Below are positions 37,163 to 44,769 of a DNA stretch of 64,000 nt, piece by piece. Every line of letters begins with the position of its first letter. Within the stretch, counting starts at the first letter, position 1. The notes under the pieces were generated by a model, which was not told where the DNA came from, ran no database searches, and saw only the letters and a program-made list of their open reading frames with translations. The position numbers and the translations under genes are program-made. This stretch comes from CALMEC01 sp963765105 (lineage in GTDB: Bacteria > Actinomycetota > Thermoleophilia > Miltoncostaeales > Miltoncostaeaceae): positions 620,001-684,000 of the forward strand of contig CAVXUW010000004.1 of assembly GCA_963765105.1 (NCBI GenBank). The letters run 5' to 3'.

Positions 37163-38929
37163 GTGCGAGGTAGACGATCACTTGGGTGGGTGGCGACGAC
37201 GACGATGGCTGCGGCCCTCGCCGCATCGCTGGCATCGACGGCCGCCGCCGAGGTGACCGACGTCGTCCCGGGCATCACCCACGAGCGCGTGGTGTTTGCG
37301 GGACCTCAGGTGGTCAACGTCGTGCGTATCCACCAAGGGCCGCTCACCGCCATCCGCCCGATCCTGACGGCAGGCGTCCCGTCCCAGCGCGCACGCCTGA
37401 CCGACGCCATGCGGGCACGCCTGGGCGAAGGCGCCGTGGTCGCCGTCAACGGCGACTTCTTCAACCTCCAGAACTCCTACCCGTCGGGGCTTCTGATGCT
37501 CAACCAGGAGCTGGTGAGCGAACCGGAGCCGACCCGCTCGGCGCTGATCCTCGAGGCCACCGGCCTGTTGCGCTCGGCACGGGTGGAGCTCGACGGCAAG
37601 TGGCAGGCCGTCGACCCCGCCTCCCCAACACCGTTTCCTCAGCGCACGTTCATCGGCGTCAACCGCCCGGCCGAGCGCGACACCGAGACCATCGTCTATA
37701 CCCCCCGGTACGGCGACCTCACCCCCACCGGCGATCGCGTCGACGCGCTCATCGACGTCGATGGTGGGGTTACTCCGCGCGCCAACGTGCCGTTCACCGG
37801 AACGGTTCAGTCGGTCAAACCCGGTGGTGGCTCGGGCATCGCCCCTGGCAAGCTCGTGATATCCGGCGTCGGCACCGCCGGCGAGCGGGTGCTCTCCGAC
37901 CTGGTTCCCGGGCGCCGCGTCATCATGACCTTCGGGCTCTCCGGCATCGGCCCGGAATCCACCCACGGCCTGGGTGGCGGGCCGGTGCTGGTGTCCGATG
38001 GCGCAGCGGTACCCGCGTCGGGCGAGGGCTTTTCCTCCGGGCAGCTGGGGGCAAACACCTCGCGCACCGCCATCGGTCAGACCGCCGACGGCACCGTGCT
38101 TTTCGTGACCGCCGAGGGCCCGCTTCAGGGCAGCACCGGCGTCGATGTCGCCGGCCTTGCCAACTTCATGGCCTCGCTGGGCGCGCGTACCGCAATTGGC
38201 ATGGACGGTGGTGGCAGCTCCGCCCTGGCAATTCGCGATCAGTTGGTCTCGCCCATCGATTCCGAGCGCTCGATTACCGATGCGCTGGTGGTGACCTACG
38301 CAGGAGTCCAGCTCACCAACCCAGCACCGCTCATCTCACCGAACGGCGACGGGGTCGACGAGTCCACCCGCACGACCGTGCGATCCACCAAGCCCGGGTC
38401 TGTGCGAGTGGCCCTCGCGTCCCGAACCGGCCGAACGATCAAGGTGCTCTACCGCGGCCCGCTCGGCCCCTCGGGACGGCGCCTCACGTTGGGGCGCAGT
38501 GCCGTCGGGGTTCGCGAGGGCACGTTCCGGATCGTCGCCAAGTTCACTCCGGACGATCGATCGGGCAACACGAGCCACCGCCACTCATTCGCGGCCGACC
38601 GTACCGCGGGCTTCTTCTCCCTGAAGAAGGTGGGCAAAGCACCTGACACACGACTTCGGATTCGCTTTCGGCTGACCCGTCCCGCGCGCGTAACGATTCG
38701 GGTGCGCGACGAGAACGCCGTCGACAAGAAGCTCATTGCCAAGAGCAAACTCTTCCCTGCAGGCGAGCACGCGATTGACTACGACATGAAACGCAAAGGC
38801 AAGCCGCTGCCGAAGGGCACCTACGTCGTGGGCCTCCGCGTGGAAACTCCTCGCGGGCTCGTCACGTTTTCGTCGCGCTTCACAGCGGTAAAGCCTCCGC
38901 CGACGCCGGCGACGCCTCCCGCCCCCTAG
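37163..38929 (+). CDS. Secreted phosphodiester glycosidase family protein (NAGPA domain)
   Basis: 588 residues. Signal peptide VRGRRSLGWVATTTMAAALA through ASLASTAAAE. The NAGPA-type domain (residues about 50-390) shows VVAVNGDFFNLQNSYPSGLL, TFIGVN, STHGLGGGPVLVSDG, NTSRTAIGQTADGTVLFVTA and ARTAIGMDGGGSSALAIRDQ. These domains cleave phosphodiester-linked sugars or act in exopolysaccharide maturation. A beta-rich C-terminal region follows (NPAPLISPNGDGVDESTRTT begins a FlgD/Ig-like repeat) with a Pro-rich end. A GTG start at 37163 with AAGGAG at good spacing is preferred over the open frame back to 37097. Confidence 0.85.
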   Translation: MRGRRSLGWVATTTMAAALAASLASTAAAEVTDVVPGITHERVVFAGPQVVNVVRIHQGPLTAIRPILTAGVPSQRARLTDAMRARLGEGAVVAVNGDFFNLQNSYPSGLLMLNQELVSEPEPTRSALILEATGLLRSARVELDGKWQAVDPASPTPFPQRTFIGVNRPAERDTETIVYTPRYGDLTPTGDRVDALIDVDGGVTPRANVPFTGTVQSVKPGGGSGIAPGKLVISGVGTAGERVLSDLVPGRRVIMTFGLSGIGPESTHGLGGGPVLVSDGAAVPASGEGFSSGQLGANTSRTAIGQTADGTVLFVTAEGPLQGSTGVDVAGLANFMASLGARTAIGMDGGGSSALAIRDQLVSPIDSERSITDALVVTYAGVQLTNPAPLISPNGDGVDESTRTTVRSTKPGSVRVALASRTGRTIKVLYRGPLGPSGRRLTLGRSAVGVREGTFRIVAKFTPDDRSGNTSHRHSFAADRTAGFFSLKKVGKAPDTRLRIRFRLTRPARVTIRVRDENAVDKKLIAKSKLFPAGEHAIDYDMKRKGKPLPKGTYVVGLRVETPRGLVTFSSRFTAVKPPPTPATPPAP

Positions 38930-38940
38930 ACACACAGGCG

Positions 38941-38963
38941 CCACCTCTGTGAAATGGAGGCGG
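38941..38963. terminator. Possible bidirectional hairpin between convergent genes
   Basis: CCACCTCT pairs with GGAGGCGG around a 7-base loop (one A-C mismatch, one G-T pair) between the stops of two convergent genes. No T-run follows, so a rho-independent terminator is only possible. Confidence 0.3.
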
Positions 38964-38982
38964 CCGCCCGCGGTCGTTCTGT

Positions 38983-39246
38983 CTAGGACTCGTCGAGCGC
39001 CGCGATCTCGGCTTCGGTGGCACGCATCTCGCCAACGAGTCGATCGACCTCGGCATCAAGATTTGCCTCGCCACCCTTTTGACGGGCAACGACGTGACCA
39101 AGCTCCTCGGCGAAACCATTCAGCTTGCGCTTGAGGACAATTTCCTGGCCCTTCTCTTTGGCCTCTGACAAGCCTTCCTGCGTCAGTTCCGCGGCTTTCT
39201 TTGCGGCGTCTTTGGCCGCGTCAACTGCTTTGTCCAAAATCCCCAT
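38983..39246 (-). CDS. Small helical (LEA-like) protein
   Basis: 87 residues, almost entirely charged amphipathic helix: MGILDKAVDAAKDAAKKAAE, LTQEGLSEAKEKGQ, then LDAEVDRLVGEMRATEAEIA. The Ala/Lys/Asp/Glu 11-mer-like pattern resembles LEA/CsbD-like stress proteins or a coiled-coil membrane-association peptide. No enzyme motif. GGGAGGT lies at good distance from the ATG. Confidence 0.7.
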   Translation of the reverse strand: MGILDKAVDAAKDAAKKAAELTQEGLSEAKEKGQEIVLKRKLNGFAEELGHVVARQKGGEANLDAEVDRLVGEMRATEAEIAALDES

Positions 39247-39302
39247 GGGACCTCCCTCGTGACGTCAATTGATCCGAGTGTAGCGACGCGCTGGGGTTTG
39301 CG

Positions 39303-39734
39303 TCAGCGTCGCTCGTGCGACCAGGCAAGGCCCGCAACCACCGCCGCCACACCGGATGATGCAAGACCCAACCAGGCTCCAATGCCGGGGTCGGCTGGGC
39401 CTTCGGTGAGGTCGACGACGTGGAAGAGCGCCCACGCGAAGGCACCGGCGGCGCAGAGGGCTCCCAGTCCGAGCCCGATCCACGCAACGGGGGCAGGAAA
39501 CGTGAGGGCTTCGGCGACGAAGATCGCCAGGGCAACACCCGCGAGGGCGAGAGCGATCCACCACGAGTTCGCCTCGGTGCCCTTCACGCTCGATGATGTG
39601 CCGTCCGGCAGGTCGATACCGTCGGGAAGGTCGACACTCACCCAGCTCATGAACAGGCTCAGGATGAACAAGACCATGCCGACCGCGACGACCAAGAGCG
39701 TCTGTTCGCGTGAGAGTCCTCGGAGTGTGTTCAC
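39303..39734 (-). CDS. Four-helix integral membrane protein, unknown function
   Basis: 143 residues with hydrophobic segments at LLVVAVGMVLFILSLFMSWV, WWIALALAGVALAIFVAEAL, VAWIGLGLGALCAAGAFAWA and GAWLGLASSGVAAVVAGLAW. The loop after helix 1 has the repeated DLPDGIDLPDG. A similar four-helix protein is encoded at 40124-40594, so these two may be distant paralogues (both have an early S-W or P-W motif after helix 1 and a soluble loop). Confidence 0.65.
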   Translation of the reverse strand: MNTLRGLSREQTLLVVAVGMVLFILSLFMSWVSVDLPDGIDLPDGTSSSVKGTEANSWWIALALAGVALAIFVAEALTFPAPVAWIGLGLGALCAAGAFAWALFHVVDLTEGPADPGIGAWLGLASSGVAAVVAGLAWSHERR

Positions 39735-39770
39735 GTCAGCGTGATCGATCGGCCACCCGAACGGGCCGCC

Positions 39771-40055
39771 CTACTTGAGCAGCGCGAGGAACTCGTCAAC
39801 CGGGATGGCCGTGAGCGTCTGAAAGTGCGCGGTGCCGCGTGCGGCAAGCTCCACCGAGACGCGAGCGATGACCTTCTCATCGGGGGCTTCGACGATGTTG
39901 ACGAAGTCGTACGGCCCGAGGACCGCCCATTGAGAGACGACCTTCGCGCCCATTTGCTCGATCTCGGAGTTCACCTCTTTGAGCCGGGTGGGGTTGGCTT
40001 TGAGGGTTCCTGCGCCGTGAGGGCTTAGGGTACTGAGCAGAATGTAGGTGGGCAT
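39771..40055 (-). CDS. GYD domain protein
   Basis: 94-residue small alpha/beta protein: MPTYILLSTLSPHGAGTLKA, NSEIEQMGAKVVSQWAVLGP, YDFVNIVEAPDEKVIARVSV, then FQTLTAIPVDEF. The G-P-Y-D (GYD) turn and the length are typical of GYD-domain proteins, dimeric ferredoxin-like proteins of unknown role. AAGGAGAACG precedes the ATG, so the open frame further upstream is not used. Confidence 0.85.
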   Translation of the reverse strand: MPTYILLSTLSPHGAGTLKANPTRLKEVNSEIEQMGAKVVSQWAVLGPYDFVNIVEAPDEKVIARVSVELAARGTAHFQTLTAIPVDEFLALLK

Positions 40056-40123
40056 CGTTCTCCTTGGGGAGCGCGACATGCGCGAGACCGAGCCTACCAC
40101 GGGCGCCCGGTACCATTCCGGTG

Positions 40124-40594
40124 ATGCGTCGCTCCTCACCACTCGCAAATCCTGCCGCGTCGGCGGTAGTTGCCCTTGCGTCGGGGGTCGTGATGGCCAT
40201 CGCGGTCTTCCTGCCGTGGTATCGCACCAACCTCGGCGAGGTGACCTCACCGGGAAGCGCCAGCGGTTGGGCGTGGACGTCTCTGGCCAAGGGCGCCTTG
40301 GCCCTTGCCGTCGTGTGGATCATTGCCGCGGGCATCGTCGCCGCCGACCGACTGGATTTCACCCGCATCGACCCCCGAACGGCGGAGGGCCTCGGCTGGA
40401 TCGTCGCGCTCTGCGCCGCTGGAGCCGGGGGACTTGTGGTGTACCGAATCTTCCGGCCACCACCCGACCAAGCCGAGTTCCTCACCCGCGACATCGGCCT
40501 CTTCATCGGCGCCGCCGCGGCCGCTGTGGGTGTCGTCGCCGGGGTTGCGATGGCCACCTACCGTGAGTCCGTGCGACGCCGATACGAGCGCTGA
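40124..40594 (+). CDS. Four-helix integral membrane protein, unknown function
   Basis: 156 residues, hydrophobic segments at AASAVVALASGVVMAIAVFL, LAKGALALAVVWIIAAGIVA, LGWIVALCAAGAGGLVVYRI and IGLFIGAAAAAVGVVAGVAM. After helix 1 comes PWYRTNLGEVTSPGSASGWA, a loop pattern shared with many actinobacterial small membrane proteins. Divergent from the GYD gene. The frame is open to 40064, but the start at MRRSSPLANP is preferred because the earlier part covers the GYD promoter. Confidence 0.65.
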   Translation: MRRSSPLANPAASAVVALASGVVMAIAVFLPWYRTNLGEVTSPGSASGWAWTSLAKGALALAVVWIIAAGIVAADRLDFTRIDPRTAEGLGWIVALCAAGAGGLVVYRIFRPPPDQAEFLTRDIGLFIGAAAAAVGVVAGVAMATYRESVRRRYER

Positions 40595-40676
40595 GTACCG
40601 CGGCAACGTCCAGACCGACGTTCCTGCTGCGCCACGAAAGGGTGGTCGAAACCCTGACGGCGCGCAGACGTCGCGA

Positions 40677-42144
40677 CTAACCGGCAGGCACCAGGTCACG
40701 CGAGCGTTCCCGGATGGCGCTGACCGCTTCGGGACGTGCGCGTGACAGCGGAACGGTTTCTGCCAGCTCGGTGAGAAGCACCTGCGTGTCAGGTTCACGT
40801 CGTGCATGGAGGGCACGCAGCAAACCCGACAGGACAACCTGCTCGATCTCGCTGCCGCTGAACCCGTCGCTCGCGGTAGCCAAAGCTCGACACATCGAAC
40901 TCGGCCGGGTCCTGTTTTCGCAGCGCGAGATGGATGCGGAAGATGGCCCCGCGTTCCTCGGCCGTGGGGAGGTCGACGAAAAACACCTCGTCGAACCGTC
41001 CCTTGCGCTGAAGCTCGGGAGGGAGGGCGGAAAGGTCGTTGCTCGTTGCGACCACGAAGATGTCGTCGCGCTTGTCCTGCATCCACGACAGCAGCGTGCC
41101 CAGCATGCGTTTACCGGTGGCCCCGCCCGCGTCGTCTCCACCAATTGCAAGGCCCTTTTCGATCTCGTCGATCCACAGCACGATCGGGGCGAGCGATTCC
41201 GCCATCTCGATGGCACAACGAAGGTTGCGTTCCGACTCACCCACGTACTTGTCGAACAGCCGCCCGGCGTCGAGTTTCAGCAACGGGCGTCCCCACTGAC
41301 GGGCAATGAACTTCGCCGCCAGTGACTTACCGCACCCCGGCACGCCTGCGAGCAGAATGCCTTTGGGGGTGGGAATGTTCATTGCCTTCGCCTCGGCGCC
41401 AAACGCCAACGCTGCGCGCTCCAGCCACCCTTTGAGATTTGCCATTCCCGCCAGCTCGAAGGCGTTGCCCTCCGCGGGGTGGTACTCGAGGAGGCCACCA
41501 TCCGCAATGGTCTTCACTTTTCGATCAACCACCCGAGCCACGTCGGACGGGGTGAGCATCCCGTCCAACACAGCGGCGGCCGCATGCTGGCGAGCCTGAT
41601 TCAGTGTGAGCCCTCTCACGGCATCGAGCAAGGCGTCGACGCCGCGTGGTGGCGGCTGGGCGCCGGCCGCCCGCAAGACCGACCGCACCACCTCCTCCAG
41701 CTCACGCCGATCCGGTAGGGCCAAGCGGATACGCACTGTGTCGGCGTCGACCGCTGCTGGCAACGTGACATCGGCGCCCACCAGTACAACGGTCGAACGT
41801 GTCTCGCGAAACGCGCTGACCACGTCGCGGAAATGCCGTTCCACCAACGGCTCGGTCAGATGAGGATGCAAATCGCTCACGAGGTACAGCGCCTCGACGG
41901 TCATCCCACCGATGTGTGCGAGCAACGCGTCCGGCGATGTCGTCAGGCCGTTGACGATGTCGTCGCCGAGACGTCGAAACCCCGTCGTCACCGACCATTC
42001 GAAAACCGGCATTTCGAGCTGTGCCCCGACGGCCGCGATGACGTCCCGCGCGCGCTCCTCCTCGACGGTCTCGACCGCCACAACAGGATGGCGTGAACGC
42101 ACCAGGGTGGCGATCTCGTGGATAGCGGAGGCGGTTCCCGTCAC
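40677..42144 (-). CDS. AAA+ ATPase (Ycf46-like), one frameshift near the C-terminus
   Basis: About 488 residues. N-terminal half: ATLVRSRHPVVAVETVEEER then GMTVEALYLVSDLHPHL, as in Ycf46-type proteins. ATPase half: Walker A GILLAGVPGCGKSLAAKFIA, GRLFDKYVGESERNLRCAIE, Walker B VLWIDEIEKGLA, sensor ATSNDLSALPPELQRKGRFD. Near 40890 one extra base shifts the frame; corrected it reads ATASDGFSGSEIEQVVLSGL and stops at 40677. The extra base is in a TTT run. Its start overlaps the pentapeptide gene stop (ATGA), so these are cotranslated. Role unknown; Ycf46 is linked to CO2 acclimation in cyanobacteria. Confidence 0.85.
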
Positions 42145-42623
42145 GGATCGACATTACGCCATCCGGCCGTGCCACCCTGCCGGTGGTCAGCGGGCGGATC
42201 GAACACGATCGCGGTCACGTCTCTTACGCCGAAATGAGTGTGATCGAGGTCGGCTCCGAGGAAGGATGCTCCGGCAAGGTCGCATTCGATGAACGTCGCT
42301 GAGCCGGCGAACGTGCGATCAAATAGGCAATGACGCGCGTCGCAGCGGAACCACTCCGACTTGATAAGACGCGCTCCGGTGAAGTCCACGTTGGAGAACG
42401 AGCAACCGCTGATCGTGGCTTCCGACAATGTGCAACGAGTGAAGAGACAGTCGACGAAAGAACAATCCTGGAAGTAGACGCCCGTAAAGTCACAGGCCGA
42501 GAAATCGGCGCCCGCGATCTCGTGGCCCACGAACTCGATCATCCGGCCGCGATCGGGGTCTGTGAGTGAGGCGAAATGCTCGGTCAGCATCCGCTGCAAC
42601 TGGGCCGGCTCGAGTCGTTGCAT
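42141..42623 (-). CDS. Pentapeptide-repeat protein
   Basis: 160 residues. The centre follows the A(D/N)LxX pentapeptide rule: GADFSACDFTGVYFQDCSFV, DCLFTRCTLSEATISGCSFS, NVDFTGARLIKSEWFRCDAR, CDLAGASFLGADLDHTHF. It folds as a right-handed quadrilateral beta-helix; relatives include gyrase-protecting proteins, but most have no known role. AAGGAGCC lies upstream of the ATG at 42623; the long upstream extension is unsupported. It is the first gene of a two-gene unit with the Ycf46-like ATPase. Confidence 0.85.
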   Translation of the reverse strand: MQRLEPAQLQRMLTEHFASLTDPDRGRMIEFVGHEIAGADFSACDFTGVYFQDCSFVDCLFTRCTLSEATISGCSFSNVDFTGARLIKSEWFRCDARHCLFDRTFAGSATFIECDLAGASFLGADLDHTHFGVRDVTAIVFDPPADHRQGGTAGWRNVDP

Positions 42624-42750
42624 GACGAAAAGGCTCCTTGCGGAAAGTAGTGTCCAACCGGTTTGGCGAGGGACGAATTGTAAGAGGCTCCTGCCACGCA
42701 CGTGCCCTTTTCGGTTGCATGGTCGCGCAAAGACCTGCCAGTTTCCCGCT

Positions 42751-43839
42751 ATGAGAACCCTCATTACGACCGTCGCCGTCGTGCTTGCCGGAACGACCGG
42801 CGCGTCCGCTGCCACGCTGAGCGTTGGCCCCACCCGATCGCTGAAAACCCCGAGCTCCGCGGCTGCGACCGCTCGCAACGGGGACACCGTGCTCATCGAT
42901 GCAGGCACCTACACCGGTGACGTGGCGACATGGACGCAAAACAACCTCACCCTGCGCGGCGTCGGTGGTCCGGTTGTGCTCGACGCTGCGGGCAAGTCGG
43001 CCCAAGGAAAGGGCATCTGGGTCATCACCGGCAACCGCGCAACCGTGGATGGGATCACCTTCGTTGGGGCGACCGTTCCCGATCAGAACGGTGCGGGGAT
43101 ACGTCAGGAGGGCTCGGGGCTCATCGTGCGCCGCTCCACCTTCCGCAACAACGAGAACGGAATCCTGGCCGGCGAGAACCGCGCCAGCGACATCCTCATC
43201 GAGAACTCCATCTTCACCGGAAGCGGCTTCGGCGACGGTCAGTCGCACAACATCTACATCGGGACGGTCCGGTCGTTCACGATGCGCTTTAGCGTGTCGA
43301 TCAACGCCAAGGTGGGTCACGAGGTGAAGTCACGCGCCCTGCGAAACGACATCCGCTACAACACGCTGAACGACGGCAGCGCCGCCGCGAGCTACTCGAT
43401 CGACCTGCCGAACGGCGGCGCCAGCCGCGTGGTGGGCAACCTCATCATCCAAGGCCCCAACTCCGAGAACACCGGCGTCGTGGCCTACGGGCTGGAGGGG
43501 CTCACGAACCCGGACCGGCGACTGTGGCTCGCGCACAACACGATCGTGAACCGCATTCCGGGACGCGGCACGGTCGTCAACGCCGCCGACGGCGCCGCCG
43601 TTACGTTCCTGAACAACGCCCTCGCGGGCGACGGAACGTGGACGTCGGGCGCAGCAACCCAACGCGGCAACGCTCGCATTGGAGTGAACAGCTACCGCCC
43701 GCCGGGCACGCGATTGGTGAACCGTGCGGTCGCCGTGCCTGCCGCGCTCGCACCGCGCTTCGAACCAGCGGGAACCGCTCGCCGTAACCGTCCGGTGGTC
43801 GGGCGACGAGATGTTGGCGCACTTGAACGTCGGCGATAG
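42751..43839 (+). CDS. Secreted right-handed parallel beta-helix protein
   Basis: 362 residues. Signal peptide MRTLITTVAVVLAGTTGASA, then repeated beta-helix coils: NGDTVLIDAGTYTGDVATWT, NNLTLRGVGGPVVLDAAGKS, LIVRRSTFRNNENGILAGEN, ILIENSIFTGSGFGDGQSHN, NDIRYNTLNDGSAAASYSID. The pattern (xxIxxNxxxxN) is that of PbH1 repeats in polysaccharide lyases and adhesins. No catalytic triad can be assigned. The C-terminal RRDVGALERRR resembles the end of such proteins (D-x-G-A-x-E). The start at 42751 is chosen for the signal peptide. Confidence 0.8.
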   Translation: MRTLITTVAVVLAGTTGASAATLSVGPTRSLKTPSSAAATARNGDTVLIDAGTYTGDVATWTQNNLTLRGVGGPVVLDAAGKSAQGKGIWVITGNRATVDGITFVGATVPDQNGAGIRQEGSGLIVRRSTFRNNENGILAGENRASDILIENSIFTGSGFGDGQSHNIYIGTVRSFTMRFSVSINAKVGHEVKSRALRNDIRYNTLNDGSAAASYSIDLPNGGASRVVGNLIIQGPNSENTGVVAYGLEGLTNPDRRLWLAHNTIVNRIPGRGTVVNAADGAAVTFLNNALAGDGTWTSGAATQRGNARIGVNSYRPPGTRLVNRAVAVPAALAPRFEPAGTARRNRPVVGRRDVGALERRR

Positions 43840-43929
43840 CTCTCGCTTTCGCGGGATCGGATCGTGATCGGAACGCCACGTGCCGTTTGCGACAGCTCTG
43901 TGTAAGCGCAGTTGCGCCGTTCGGATTTT

Positions 43930-43947
43930 CTGTCTAGTCTGTCTAGA
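43930..43947 (+). promoter_or_regulatory. Direct repeat abutting the antitoxin start, probable operator
   Basis: CTGTCTAG occurs twice, at 43930-43937 and 43939-43946, ending one base before the ATG at 43947; the second copy includes the palindrome TCTAGA. No purine-rich ribosome-binding site fits in between, so the mRNA may be leaderless. Phd/YefM antitoxins usually repress their own promoter at such repeats. Confidence 0.4.
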
Positions 43948-44189
43948 TGGTATGGCAACTTCAAACGGCGAAGCAGCAGTTCAGCGCACTTGTCGATGAG
44001 ACTCTGAGAGAAGGGCCCCAGACGGTTACCCGACACGGCCGGGAAGTTGTCGTCGTCATCGCCGTCGACGAGTACCGGCAACTTCGCGGACAGGTCCCTG
44101 ACTTCAAGGCGTTCCTCCGGCGCGGACCTGACCTGTCCGGGTTGGAGATCGTCCGTTCGTCAGAGCCCACGCGTACCGTCGATCTGTGA
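43947..44189 (+). CDS. Type II antitoxin, Phd/YefM family
   Basis: 80 residues: MVWQLQTAKQQFSALVDETL, then GPQTVTRHGREVVVVIAVDE and YRQLRG is the Phd/YefM DNA-binding and dimerisation fold (x-W-x-L-x-x-A-K-x-x-F-S-x-L-V-x-x-A/T; G-P-Q-x-V-T-R-H/R-G). The C-terminal part (FKAFLRRGPDLSGLEIVRSS) binds and masks the toxin. It ends overlapping the toxin start (GTGA). Confidence 0.93.
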   Translation: MVWQLQTAKQQFSALVDETLREGPQTVTRHGREVVVVIAVDEYRQLRGQVPDFKAFLRRGPDLSGLEIVRSSEPTRTVDL

Positions 44190-44611
44190 CCCCTCCTGGT
44201 TACTTGCTCGACACCAACGTCGTTTCGGAGCTGTCAAAGCGGAACCCTGCTCCCAATGTCGTCTTTTGGTTTCAGGACGCCCCGGAGCAGAGACTCTTCC
44301 TCAGCGTGCTCGTTTTGGGAGAAATCCGGCAAGGCATCGAACGTCTCCGGAAACGGTCACCGAAGAGGGCGGCGTCGCTCGACGAGTGGAGCGAGGAGCT
44401 TCTCAGTTGGTTCCCTCAGCGGGTGCTTCCGGTCAGCGGGGACGTTGCCGACCAATGGGGGCGACTGAACGCGATTCGAACAGTGCCCGTGGTTGACGGC
44501 CTCCTGGCTGCGACCGCCCTCGTTCACAACCTCACCCTGGTGACCCGTGATGTCGGAGACGTGGTCGACCTCGGGGTCGCCGTGGTCAATCCGTGGATGA
44601 CGGAGCCGTGA
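44186..44611 (+). CDS. Type II toxin, VapC-type PIN ribonuclease
   Basis: 141 residues, PIN fold. Acidic active-site residues are visible in order: LLDTNVVSELSK (Asp9), LGEIRQGIERL (Glu), VVDGLLAATALV (Asp) and TRDVGDV (Asp). These bind Mg2+ for cleavage of tRNA or rRNA. It is the toxin partner of the Phd-type antitoxin upstream, translationally coupled (GTG start overlapping TGA). Phd paired with a PIN toxin is a known hybrid combination. Confidence 0.93.
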   Translation: MTPPGYLLDTNVVSELSKRNPAPNVVFWFQDAPEQRLFLSVLVLGEIRQGIERLRKRSPKRAASLDEWSEELLSWFPQRVLPVSGDVADQWGRLNAIRTVPVVDGLLAATALVHNLTLVTRDVGDVVDLGVAVVNPWMTEP

Positions 44612-44769
44612 CACCAACCGGTGCCCGTCACTCGCTTCGCCACCTGAGCACAGCTGCGGGGTGGCCGTCTAACGCGAATGCCGTCGCCGCCTAACAACGG
44701 TGACCGCATGGACGACGTGCTCGGTCGGTGACGTACTAGCTGAGAGGGGTGACGAACACGGCGCGCGCC

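Noticed and set aside
35878..37278. 94-residue N-terminal extension of the DegT aminotransferase
   Set aside because: Low-complexity, crosses the divergent promoter region, and the family start with a ribosome-binding site is at 36996.
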